Below, piece after piece: positions 7,033 to 13,376 of a DNA stretch of 14,615 nucleotides. The DNA is taken from positions 1-14,615 of the forward strand of contig CALJKQ010000282.1 of the NCBI GenBank assembly GCA_937973565.1, read 5' to 3'. The stretch is from an uncultured Saprospiraceae bacterium (lineage in GTDB: Bacteria; Bacteroidota; Bacteroidia; Chitinophagales; Saprospiraceae). Position numbers and translations under genes: made by a program. Position 1 is the first letter of the stretch. The number at the start of each line of letters is the position of its first letter. Under the pieces are notes generated by a model that saw only the letters and a list, made by a program, of their open reading frames with translations, made no database searches and was not told the origin of the DNA.

Positions 7033-7350
7033 TTAGTTGAGCTGTGCATTGATTTTTTCTGCCAGATTGGCTTTGGTAGTAGTACCAACGTGTTTGTCAA
7101 CTACCTGACCGTCTTTTATAATAAGGATGGTGGGAATAGAACGAATTCCGTATTGCATTGAAATCTGCGGGTTCTCGTCAACGTTTACTTTTCCGATTTT
7201 CACCTTTCCTTCAAAATCTTTTGCAAGGTCTTCTACGATGGGACTGATGAGTCTGCAAGGACCACACCATTCTGCCCAAAAGTCAATTACAGCAACACCT
7301 CCTGATAAAGCGGTTTCCTGGAAGTTTGCATCTGTGAATTCTAATGCCAT
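7033..7350 (-). CDS. trxA: Thioredoxin
   Basis: 105 residues, the normal size for thioredoxin 1, a cytoplasmic dithiol reductant serving ribonucleotide reductase, peroxiredoxins and other partners. The redox site W-C-G-P-C is preceded by V-I-D-F-W-A-E (about residues 21-32). The cis-proline loop S-I-P-T lies near 70-73, and the fold closes with G-T-T-T-K-A-N-L. The frame stays open 24 residues upstream to 7422, but that extension has no signal peptide and no family similarity; the ATG at 7350, giving M-A-L-E-F-T-D, is the start. It probably has its own promoter in the 140-base gap from the M23 peptidase gene and ends at the shared palindromic terminator. Confidence 0.97.
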   Translation of the reverse strand: MALEFTDANFQETALSGGVAVIDFWAEWCGPCRLISPIVEDLAKDFEGKVKIGKVNVDENPQISMQYGIRSIPTILIIKDGQVVDKHVGTTTKANLAEKINAQLN

Positions 7351-7376
7351 TGTCTTATTTGTTTGATAATTTTTTG

Positions 7377-7384
7377 TAAATATA
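7377..7384 (-). promoter_or_regulatory. Possible -7 box of trxA (TATATTTA)
   Basis: On the minus strand this reads TATATTTA, one base off TAnnTTTG, ending 26 bases before the trxA ATG. A TTTG at 7414-7411 is the nearest -33 match but is spaced at 26 bases, longer than usual. The rest of the 7351-7490 gap shows no gene or clear terminator. Confidence 0.35.
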
Positions 7385-7490
7385 TAACTCTTCAAACACC
7401 CGTAAGGTGACAAAAGTTGCAAACCGGAATTGGGAAGTTTATTAATGCTATGTTAAATGACCGCTAGCCGACAAATTGGAGAACCCGCAA

Positions 7491-8780
7491 TCAGGCTCCT
7501 GCTTTGACTTCACCGGCCAAAGGAATCTGATCCAACATGGTCTTGATCTTGTCTCTGTGCTGGAAGAAATTTGGCAATTCTGATTCCGGCATCGGTTTGG
7601 CAGGTTGGAAAACCTCTCTCAGGTGGTTGACTTGTCTGCCGTTTTTCCAGAAGCGGAAGCACACGTGCGGTCCTGTTGCCAATCCCGTAGAACCTACATA
7701 ACCGATGGTTTGTCCTTGTCTGACACGACTTCCTCTGCGTACACCCTTGGCATAGCCCTGCATGTGAAGGTATTGGGTTTGGTAAACTTTGTCGTGTCTG
7801 ATTTTTACATAACGGCCATTATTACCGGTATAAGCCGCTTCTTCAACCACACCGTCGGCTACAGCCCTGATGGGGGTGCCATAAGGAGCCGCATAATCTG
7901 TACCCAGGTGAGGGATGGTCTTGCGACGAATAGGATGGAACCTTCTCATATTGAAGCCGGAAGAAATTCTTGTGAATTTTACCGGTGATTTGAGGAATGC
8001 GCTTCTGGCAGGTCTTCCCTGGTAGTCATAGTAACCATTGAATTCTCCATTTTCGTAGTAAACAGAGTAGAAGTCGCCGGCTTCGTTTTTGTAATACGCT
8101 CCAATCAACCGACCCATGCCGATCTCCTGACCGTCAATGTATTTTTTCTCAAAGACCACTTTAAACTTGTCGCCTTTCTGGGTGTGGTAAAAATCCACTG
8201 AAGAGGCAAGGGCGTCTTCCATTTTATCGATGATAGCAGGATTGACACCTTTTTCTGAAAGTGTATTCCACAGGCTGGTTTCAATTTCTCCGGATGCAGT
8301 TTCTACGCATGTTTCAAAAGCTCTTTCATACAGATTGATTGAAACACTGTCTCTAAGGTCATAAACTACATAGTGAAGTGGACTTGGCTCATAAACCAGG
8401 GCACATGCGTTGCTGCAGCTGTCCTGACGAACGATGTGGTATTCTCTGCCTGGTCTGAGATTGGTCACCTTGAATATATCTTTGGCTTTTTGCTCCAGCA
8501 AGTGGATTACGTCACCACCAATGCCATGTTCTGAAAGAATTTCTCCCAAAACTTCGCCTTTGTTGACTTTGTAGGTAGAAAGGTGGTAATTGCCTGTATC
8601 AAAACCAAAAATAACGGGATTGTTTTTGTCTTGTACGATGGATTCAGCAATGCCAAAATGTTGATTAGCAATACTTTCAATTTTTTTATAGCCGGATATC
8701 AGTGTTAGTGCCAGCAGGCAGGACATCAAAATATCCACCCTTACAGCTGACTTTTTTTGCTGTATCTTTTTTTTGTGCAC
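7491..8780 (-). CDS. M23-family peptidoglycan metallopeptidase with N-terminal membrane anchor
   Basis: 429 residues, laid out like E. coli MepM. A membrane anchor or uncleaved signal lies at about 15-31, a LysM/OapA-like segment with Y-K-V-N-K-G-E-V-L-G-E-I-L follows at 70-82, then a middle domain and the M23 (LytM) domain at about 270-390. These enzymes cleave peptide cross-links in periplasmic peptidoglycan. Zinc-site residues H291 and D295 (H-L-G-T-D) and the conserved His in Y-L-H-M (H339) are present. The usual final H-x-H is H-V-C (372-374), so the third zinc ligand would be Cys. I recall this G-P-H-V-C variant in Bacteroidota proteins but cannot verify it. The start is GTG at 8780, because the next ATG (residue 19) would cut the anchor. 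It is likely a single-gene unit upstream of trxA. Confidence 0.9.
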   Translation of the reverse strand: MHKKKIQQKKSAVRVDILMSCLLALTLISGYKKIESIANQHFGIAESIVQDKNNPVIFGFDTGNYHLSTYKVNKGEVLGEILSEHGIGGDVIHLLEQKAKDIFKVTNLRPGREYHIVRQDSCSNACALVYEPSPLHYVVYDLRDSVSINLYERAFETCVETASGEIETSLWNTLSEKGVNPAIIDKMEDALASSVDFYHTQKGDKFKVVFEKKYIDGQEIGMGRLIGAYYKNEAGDFYSVYYENGEFNGYYDYQGRPARSAFLKSPVKFTRISSGFNMRRFHPIRRKTIPHLGTDYAAPYGTPIRAVADGVVEEAAYTGNNGRYVKIRHDKVYQTQYLHMQGYAKGVRRGSRVRQGQTIGYVGSTGLATGPHVCFRFWKNGRQVNHLREVFQPAKPMPESELPNFFQHRDKIKTMLDQIPLAGEVKAGA

Positions 8781-8816
8781 GGTTTCAGTTTTAAATTGTA
8801 ATATTCGCTAACCGCG

Positions 8817-8824
8817 CAAAGATA
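8817..8824 (-). promoter_or_regulatory. Probable -7 box of the M23 peptidase gene (TATCTTTG)
   Basis: On the minus strand this reads TATCTTTG, matching TAnnTTTG, and ends 36 bases before the GTG at 8780. No clear -33 TTTG is seen. The remainder of the 8781-8931 gap shows no gene and no good terminator for the upstream methyltransferase gene. Confidence 0.5.
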
Positions 8825-8931
8825 GCCCATGTGGGCAGGGAATTTTGTTTTCAATTTGTTATCGAAATCTTAAAATACCCGATTTCTTTGCCGACGCAAA
8901 ATAAGCACAATCTCCCAAAGCGAACCAATTT

Positions 8932-9513
8932 TTATATTCTTTTTTCGAAAATTACAAACAATTCATTGCCAAATCTCGGTGGAATCGAATTATACGCATC
9001 AGAAATTTCTTTAATATGAAATTTTTCACCAAATAATATTTCGTATTCATCCCTGGTTCCCCCAAACGGTGGGCCTGCTTTCTCAAAATGACTCTTAAAA
9101 AGTACGCCTGCTACCTTACCGCCGGGCTTGAGCAGTTCATAGCTTTTTTGCACGTAATCCGGCCTTAACAAAGGATCCAGTGCACAAAAAAAGGTTTGCT
9201 CAACGATTAGGTCAAATGCACCTTTCAGGTCAAAAAAGTTGCCGTGAATGGTTTTAACAACTGCATGCCCGGCAAATCGTTTAAGGGGTTCAGCGGATAA
9301 GTCGCAGACTGTAACTTGGCTAAAGTTTTTATTGGCCAGGTAATCCGCTTCATAGGCATTGCCGGCACCCGGTATTAAAATGTGAAGGTCTTTGGAGGAA
9401 AGCTGATCAAAATATTCGGTTAGGGGCGGAGTTGGCATGCCTACATCCCAGCCGGTTTCCCTGTTTAGGTATCTTTCAGTCCAATATTGTTCTCCAAGGT
9501 TTTCCTTATTCAT
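8932..9513 (-). CDS. TPMT-family SAM-dependent methyltransferase
   Basis: 193 residues, close to the thiopurine S-methyltransferase-like family (PF05724). The N-terminal W-x-E-R-Y and G-W-D-V-G-M-P-T-P-P (21-30) segment, SAM motif I as I-L-I-P-G-A-G-N-A-Y-E-A-D-Y-L (45-59), the acidic motif II residue D71, E-Q-T-F-F-C-A-L-D-P (105-114), L-L-K-P-G-G-K (127-133) and G-P-P-F-G-G-T-R-D-E-Y (147-157) are all in the expected order. The family methylates sulfur, selenium, tellurium or halide substrates in different bacteria; the substrate here cannot be read from sequence. The ATG at 9513 is well placed, 28 bases after a TATCTTTG box. It is divergent from folP with overlapping promoter regions; no shared pathway is evident. 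Confidence 0.88.
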   Translation of the reverse strand: MNKENLGEQYWTERYLNRETGWDVGMPTPPLTEYFDQLSSKDLHILIPGAGNAYEADYLANKNFSQVTVCDLSAEPLKRFAGHAVVKTIHGNFFDLKGAFDLIVEQTFFCALDPLLRPDYVQKSYELLKPGGKVAGVLFKSHFEKAGPPFGGTRDEYEILFGEKFHIKEISDAYNSIPPRFGNELFVIFEKRI

Positions 9514-9523
9514 ATTCTGCCAT

Positions 9524-9531
9524 TATTTTTA
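9524..9531 (+). promoter_or_regulatory. folP: Possible -7 box of folP (TATTTTTA)
   Basis: TATTTTTA differs from TAnnTTTG at the last base. A TTTC at 9501-9504 lies exactly 19 bases upstream as a -33 candidate, inside the first codons of the divergent methyltransferase gene. The box ends 18 bases before the GTG start of folP. Confidence 0.4.
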
Positions 9532-9541
9532 CAGTTCATAC

Positions 9542-9549
9542 CAAAGATA
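9542..9549 (-). promoter_or_regulatory. Probable -7 box of the TPMT-like gene (TATCTTTG)
   Basis: On the minus strand this reads TATCTTTG, matching TAnnTTTG. A TTTC lies 19 bases upstream at 9572-9569, inside the folP coding region. The box ends immediately before the folP GTG, so the two divergent promoters interleave. Confidence 0.55.
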
Positions 9550-10374
9550 GTGACAATTAATTGCAGAGGAAAATTGCTCGACCTTAGCAGACCTAAGGTA
9601 ATGGGTATTTTAAATATAAACAGCGACTCCTTTTTTGAAGGAAGCAGGGTAGATACGCCGGAAATGGCTGTTGAAAGAGCACGTAAAATGTTGGAGGAAG
9701 GAGCAGCCATCATCGATGTTGGGGCTATGTCTTCCAGGCCGGGTGCTCTATTGTTGGATGCTTCTGTTGAATGGCAGATGCTGGAAACCGTCATTCTTCC
9801 ATTGCTCAACTTGGAGGGTATATTGGTGTCTGTAGATACCGTCTGGTCAGAGACGGCACACAAAGCACTGGAGGCAGGCGTGCACATCATTAATGACATT
9901 AGTGCATCCTCTATTGATGAATCCATGATGGAAACCGTTGCATCTTTTCCCGATGTACCCTACATCATGATGCATATGAAAGGAACACCGGAAACGATGC
10001 AAAGTCAGACCGATTATAAAAATTTGATGATGGATTTGATGGTTTACTTTGCCCGGAAACTGAGGCAAGCTTCGGCTTTGGGCATCAGGGATGTGGTCAT
10101 CGATCCGGGCTTTGGTTTTGCGAAAACAAAGGAACAAAGCTTTGAAATATTAAGTAAGCTCAGACAACTTTCCATCTTTGATAAAGCTATTCTTGCGGGA
10201 CTTTCCCGAAAAAGCATGTTGTACAAAACCCTGAATGTAAACCAAAATGAGGCCTTGAATGCCACAACAGCCGCCAATACAATTGCCTTGGTCAATGGTG
10301 CCCGTATCCTGCGCGTGCATGATGTTAAACAAGCCGTAGAAGCGGTAAAGATTTTTGAAATGACTTATGCCTGA
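9550..10374 (+). CDS. folP: Dihydropteroate synthase
   Basis: 274 residues from the GTG at 9550. DHPS condenses 6-hydroxymethyl-dihydropterin pyrophosphate with p-aminobenzoate in cytoplasmic folate synthesis. From this start the TIM-barrel landmarks are G-I-L-N-I-N-S-D-S-F (19-28, where many homologues read N-x-T-P-D-S-F), D-V-G-A-M-S-S-R-P-G-A (57-67), V-S-V-D-T near 94-98, N-D-I-S-A (115-119), D-P-G-F-G-F (185-190), G-L-S-R-K-S (217-222) and the closing R-V-H-D-V (255-259). All functional loops are present. The frame is open to a TTG at 9487 inside the divergent methyltransferase gene, but the extra 21 residues are hydrophobic and unlike DHPS. The GTG start gives the family-like T-I-N-C-R-G-K-L-L-D-L. 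No other folate genes are nearby. Confidence 0.95.
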   Translation: MTINCRGKLLDLSRPKVMGILNINSDSFFEGSRVDTPEMAVERARKMLEEGAAIIDVGAMSSRPGALLLDASVEWQMLETVILPLLNLEGILVSVDTVWSETAHKALEAGVHIINDISASSIDESMMETVASFPDVPYIMMHMKGTPETMQSQTDYKNLMMDLMVYFARKLRQASALGIRDVVIDPGFGFAKTKEQSFEILSKLRQLSIFDKAILAGLSRKSMLYKTLNVNQNEALNATTAANTIALVNGARILRVHDVKQAVEAVKIFEMTYA

Positions 10375-11418
10375 TTAAAATGTTGGGCAGAAAGCGTCTG
10401 CGTTTTCGTATTGGCCGAAATAGTTGAGCGAGATCTCAAATGTACTCATACCAAAACGATCGTTGAATAAATCTGAGGTATTGTAGTCATAAGATAGCCC
10501 AAGGTTTAAACCTTTAAAGTCGTAGCCAACAATGAGCATCACCGCTTCCAGAGCCGTACTGTTGAGTCGGTTGGAAAAACGAAGACCCGGGCCAAAATAG
10601 AATTTTTTACCCTCGGATCTTGGATTTTTATACGTAAACAAAGTGCTTAGCACGTACATTTTGTGCTGATCCTGGCTCATGTATAAAATACGGGGTTGAA
10701 ATGAAAATGCATCTGACGTAGGCAAAGAATAGGAGGCATGCACTGACCACCTGGGATCCAAAAAAGCTTCGGTGTTTACATCCTTGTCCACAAAATCTTC
10801 TTTACCAAAAAAAGATATGTTGGGCGAAGTGACGTGGAATACGCTGATGCCGGCATTAAATTCTCTGTCGGAAGTGGATGTATAGGAATAATCAATGCCC
10901 AGACTCATATCAAAAAAGCCGATGTTGTTGCCGGGGAGCAATTCAAGGGTTTCGTTTGAGTAAGCATCAATGGCGTTGAACTGGTCGCCAAAAGTAAGGT
11001 CTTCATAGTTCAACGACTTCTGGAAAATGGCAGCCTGGTAACCAATACCTATGTATTGTTTGGTTTTTTTATCCAGCAACTTGTGGTAAGATCCGGTAAG
11101 GGCAATCTGTGTTGTATTGAGATCGTACTTACTGATCTGATCCGAAAAAAACATAATGCCCAGGGCGGCAATATCGGGGTCGCGCTTACCTACCATGAAT
11201 TTGCTTTCGCCGGTGGCAGTAAAGGTAGCATAAGGTCTGTCAATGGCGGGTCTCCATTGATCGCGGTAATTCATTCCTACTTTAAAAAGTCCGTTAAAGT
11301 TTCCTACAAGAGCGGGATTTACATAGGCCGGTACCTGGTAGTATTGCGTAAAATGGGCATCCTGGGCTTGCAGGCTGGTTAGGGCTATAAAGACAAATAC
11401 CAGCGATCGAAAAGCCAT
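10375..11418 (-). CDS. PorP/SprF-family outer-membrane protein
   Basis: 347 residues from the ATG at 11418. It has a cleavable signal peptide ending near S-L-Q-A before Q-D-A-H-F. The mature start Q-D-A-H-F-T-Q-Y-Y-Q-V-P-A-Y-V-N-P-A-L-V-G and the following N-Y-R-D-Q-W-R are hallmarks of the PorP/SprF family. The rest is alternating beta-strand sequence consistent with an outer-membrane barrel. Founding members assist type IX secretion and SprB-type adhesin display, but Bacteroidota carry many paralogues, often beside large surface adhesins. None of gldK-N or a giant adhesin gene is in the window, so the partner is unknown. An in-frame ATG at 11439 is only four bases after the TAGCTTTG box and would lie at or before the transcription start, so I prefer 11418. 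The stop directly abuts the folP stop. Confidence 0.9.
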   Translation of the reverse strand: MAFRSLVFVFIALTSLQAQDAHFTQYYQVPAYVNPALVGNFNGLFKVGMNYRDQWRPAIDRPYATFTATGESKFMVGKRDPDIAALGIMFFSDQISKYDLNTTQIALTGSYHKLLDKKTKQYIGIGYQAAIFQKSLNYEDLTFGDQFNAIDAYSNETLELLPGNNIGFFDMSLGIDYSYTSTSDREFNAGISVFHVTSPNISFFGKEDFVDKDVNTEAFLDPRWSVHASYSLPTSDAFSFQPRILYMSQDQHKMYVLSTLFTYKNPRSEGKKFYFGPGLRFSNRLNSTALEAVMLIVGYDFKGLNLGLSYDYNTSDLFNDRFGMSTFEISLNYFGQYENADAFCPTF

Positions 11419-11443
11419 CTTATAGGGTGTAAAATTCATGCGA

Positions 11444-11474
11444 CAAAGCTATGCAATTGTTTGTTTTGGTCAAA
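11444..11474 (-). promoter_or_regulatory. Canonical Bacteroidota promoter of the PorP/SprF gene
   Basis: Read on the minus strand: TTTG at 11474-11471, a 19-base spacer, then TAGCTTTG at 11451-11444. Both elements match the Bacteroidota -33/-7 consensus with the expected spacing, making this the clearest promoter in the window. It ends 25 bases before the ATG at 11418. Confidence 0.75.
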
Positions 11475-11548
11475 ATAAAGTCATTTGAAACTGTCTGAAG
11501 GTATACAATCTACAGCCATGGCTGCACGTTGAAAGTAAAAAAGCCTCG

Positions 11549-11602
11549 ATTTGACCATTTTTCAAGCTAAAACGCCCAAAAAATCAAGATTATTGGTCAA
11601 AT
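11549..11602. repeat. Inverted ATTTGACCA / TGGTCAAAT pair
   Basis: ATTTGACCA (11549-11557) and TGGTCAAAT (11594-11602) are exact inverted copies separated by 36 bases. A third related site, GGTCAAAA, lies at 11468-11475 over the -33 element of the PorP/SprF promoter. The repeated GGTCAAA core could be a regulator-binding site. Confidence 0.35.
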
Positions 11603-11620
11603 GCGTAAAAAAAAATCAAA

Positions 11621-11652
11621 ATAACATATTAGAAATATTTTTAATATGTTAT
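11621..11652. promoter_or_regulatory. Operator-like 32-bp palindrome over the amidase promoter
   Basis: ATAACATATTA (11621-11631) and TAATATGTTAT (11642-11652) are perfect 11-base inverted arms. The 10-base centre contains AAATATTT, itself a palindrome on the same axis, so only one base pair of the 16 is mismatched. The right arm runs into the TATCTTTG box (11650-11657), so a bound dimer would cover the promoter between -33 and -7. Confidence 0.5.
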
Positions 11653-11657
11653 CTTTG
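11650..11657 (+). promoter_or_regulatory. Probable -7 box of the amidase/DUF486 unit (TATCTTTG)
   Basis: TATCTTTG matches TAnnTTTG and ends 27 bases before the ATG at 11685. There is no TTTG at the expected -33 position, which lies inside the palindrome's left arm. The frame is open to an ATG at 11646, but that codon precedes the predicted transcription start. Confidence 0.6.
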
Positions 11658-11684
11658 CACTATCAATACCAAAATCGATTAATC

Positions 11685-12983
11685 ATGCAGCGACTGATGT
11701 TGTGGGTGCTACTTTTTGCTACCTCATTGGGCTTATCTGCCAAAAGTTTTCAGCCTTATTTTCATTCGGTAAAAATCAAAAGTGGCGATGCCATTTCAAC
11801 CCTGCTGGCCAGGTACGAACTGTCTGCCAATACCTGTAATGTGGATAAGTTTTATGAACTCAACGAGATGAAGAGGGGAGCCAAGCTCCTGGCGCACAAA
11901 GAATACAAGTTGCCCATTAAAGTATTTTACTACAACGGAAAGAGCATTCGTTCTACGCTGAAAATGGATGATGTAGAAAGTGCGCTGGAAATTCAAAAGT
12001 ACAATGAAAGACTGCATAAAAAAGGGCTGCGCAATTCGTCTTTTAAAGAAAGCCGCAAGCTTTGGGTTCCCTTCCACAAGTTGGGTTGCGACTCCAAAGA
12101 GGAGGAAGCACCTGTTGCCATGGAAGTAAAGAATTCCTCTAAGAAAAATGATAAAATCAAAGCAGTACCTGAAAAAGTAAAAGAAGAGAAGGCGGAAGTT
12201 GCCGTGAAAGTAAAATCCACATCCGGCAAAGGTGCTTCGAAACCCAATGGAAAATTTGAAGATCACGAGATCTTTGGTGAAAAGTACAGAGCTGTCAATA
12301 TGTTTGACGATCAGCTGGCCGGACAGGTTTTTTACATCTCCAGCGGTCACGGCGGGCCTGATCCCGGCGCTCAATGCACAGATCTGGCGCATACATTATG
12401 CGAAGATGAATATGCTTACGATGTGTCTTTGCGCTTGGCCAGAGACCTTATCCAGCATGGTGCTACCGTACATATGATCATTCAGGATGAAAACGATGGT
12501 ATCAGAGACGATGCATTTTTGGATTGTGATAACGACGAAAATTGCAATGGAAAAAGTTTACCGTTGAGACAACTCGACAGACTGAAGCAGAGAGCAGATC
12601 ATATCAATCGTTTGTATAAAAAATACAAAAAGCAGGGTGTCAAAAAGCAGACCGCCATCATGATTCATGTGGATTCGAGAAATGAAGAACAAAGGCAGGA
12701 TGTCTTCTTCTACCACTATGGCACGGATAAGGATTCGAAAGACCTGGCATACAATATGCAGGCAACCTTCGAAAGCAAGTATGATCAGTTTCAAAAGGGT
12801 AGAGGATACAAAGGTTATGTAGATAACCGGGGACTTTACATGCTCAGAAAAGTAGATCCAACAGCGGTTTACGTTGAATTGGCCAACATCAGAAACAAAA
12901 GCGACCACATCAGACTCATGGAGTACGCCAACAGGCAAGCCCTGGCCAATTGGCTGTTTGAAGGCCTTACGGGAATACAATAA
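11685..12983 (+). CDS. N-acetylmuramoyl-L-alanine amidase (Amidase_3) with LysM-like N-terminus
   Basis: 432 residues from the ATG at 11685. It begins with a signal peptide (M-Q-R-L-M-L-W-V-L-L-F-A-T-S-L-G-L-S-A). A LysM-like region with V-K-I-K-S-G-D-A-I-S-T-L-L (about 29-41) follows, then a Lys/Glu-rich linker at about 135-190, then the zinc amidase domain (PF01520). That enzyme cuts the bond between N-acetylmuramic acid and L-alanine, typically during cell separation. Likely zinc ligands are H222 in S-G-H-G-G-P-D-P-G, E242 in D-E-Y-A-Y-D-V and H328 in I-M-I-H-V-D; E398 in Y-V-E-L-A-N-I-R is the likely catalytic acid. The insert C-D-N-D-E-N-C and the H-V-D-S in place of the common H-x-N are mild departures. 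The DUF486 gene starts 6 bases after the stop. Confidence 0.9.
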   Translation: MQRLMLWVLLFATSLGLSAKSFQPYFHSVKIKSGDAISTLLARYELSANTCNVDKFYELNEMKRGAKLLAHKEYKLPIKVFYYNGKSIRSTLKMDDVESALEIQKYNERLHKKGLRNSSFKESRKLWVPFHKLGCDSKEEEAPVAMEVKNSSKKNDKIKAVPEKVKEEKAEVAVKVKSTSGKGASKPNGKFEDHEIFGEKYRAVNMFDDQLAGQVFYISSGHGGPDPGAQCTDLAHTLCEDEYAYDVSLRLARDLIQHGATVHMIIQDENDGIRDDAFLDCDNDENCNGKSLPLRQLDRLKQRADHINRLYKKYKKQGVKKQTAIMIHVDSRNEEQRQDVFFYHYGTDKDSKDLAYNMQATFESKYDQFQKGRGYKGYVDNRGLYMLRKVDPTAVYVELANIRNKSDHIRLMEYANRQALANWLFEGLTGIQ

Positions 12984-12989
12984 CGTGGC

Positions 12990-13361
12990 ATGCCCAAGTC
13001 ATTCTTAGCTTTATTTTTGCTCACCCTTGCCAATGTGTTTATGACTTTGGCCTGGTATGGTCATCTGAAATTTCATGAGTACAAATGGTTTGCCAAGCTG
13101 GGCATTTTAGGCATCATAGTGATCAGCTGGGGCATTGCTTTTTTTGAATATTGTCTGCAAGTACCGGCTAACCGCATCGGCTATGCCGGCAATGGAGGCC
13201 CTTTCAATTTGTGGCAACTCAAAGTTATACAAGAGGTCATTACCCTGGTGGTCTTTACCGTGTTTACTACCTGGGTTTTTAAAAACGAGCAGTTTAGATG
13301 GAATCATGCCATCGGTTTCGGTTTTTTGGTGCTGGCCGTTTTTTTTATATTTAAAAAATAA
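12990..13361 (+). CDS. DUF486 (DMT-like) small integral membrane protein
   Basis: 123 residues with four hydrophobic helices, at about 5-22, 36-54, 78-95 and 105-121. The sequence N-V-F-M-T-L-A-W-Y-G-H-L-K, W-G-I-A-F-F-E-Y-C-L-Q-V-P-A-N-R-I-G-Y and L-K-V-I-Q-E-V-I-T-L-V-V-F match the highly conserved DUF486 family (PF04342), related to small multidrug-resistance and DMT transporters. Length is typical. The substrate is unknown. The ATG lies 6 bases after the amidase stop, so the two are very likely co-transcribed, though a functional link is only inferred. It converges on the histidine kinase gene with a 15-base gap and no obvious hairpin. Confidence 0.93.
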   Translation: MPKSFLALFLLTLANVFMTLAWYGHLKFHEYKWFAKLGILGIIVISWGIAFFEYCLQVPANRIGYAGNGGPFNLWQLKVIQEVITLVVFTVFTTWVFKNEQFRWNHAIGFGFLVLAVFFIFKK

Positions 13362-13376
13362 ACAAGGATAGAAAAA

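Noticed and set aside
7351..7422. N-terminal extension of thioredoxin
   Set aside because: The extra 24 residues are neither a signal peptide nor thioredoxin-like and cover the probable promoter.
7605..7988. 127-residue plus-strand frame opposite the M23 domain
   Set aside because: Overlaps the catalytic domain of the peptidase; no family resemblance or ribosome-binding context.
8831..9019. 62-residue plus-strand frame across the methyltransferase/peptidase gap
   Set aside because: AT-rich, no motif, overlaps the 3' end of the methyltransferase gene; likely chance.
9487..9549. TTG-initiated N-terminal extension of folP
   Set aside because: It overlaps the divergent gene's start, is hydrophobic and is not found in dihydropteroate synthases.
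9510..9926. 138-residue frame antisense to folP
   Set aside because: Low-complexity Ser/Thr composition, contained in folP; shadow.
10375..11418. Type IX secretion gene cluster
   Set aside because: Only a lone PorP/SprF family member is present; no gldK-N or adhesin genes are in the window.
11796..12392. 198-residue open frame antisense to the amidase gene
   Set aside because: It lies wholly within a well-supported gene on the other strand and resembles no family; it is a shadow frame.
12558..12980. 140-residue frame antisense to the amidase catalytic domain
   Set aside because: No recognisable motif and fully opposite a conserved enzyme domain.
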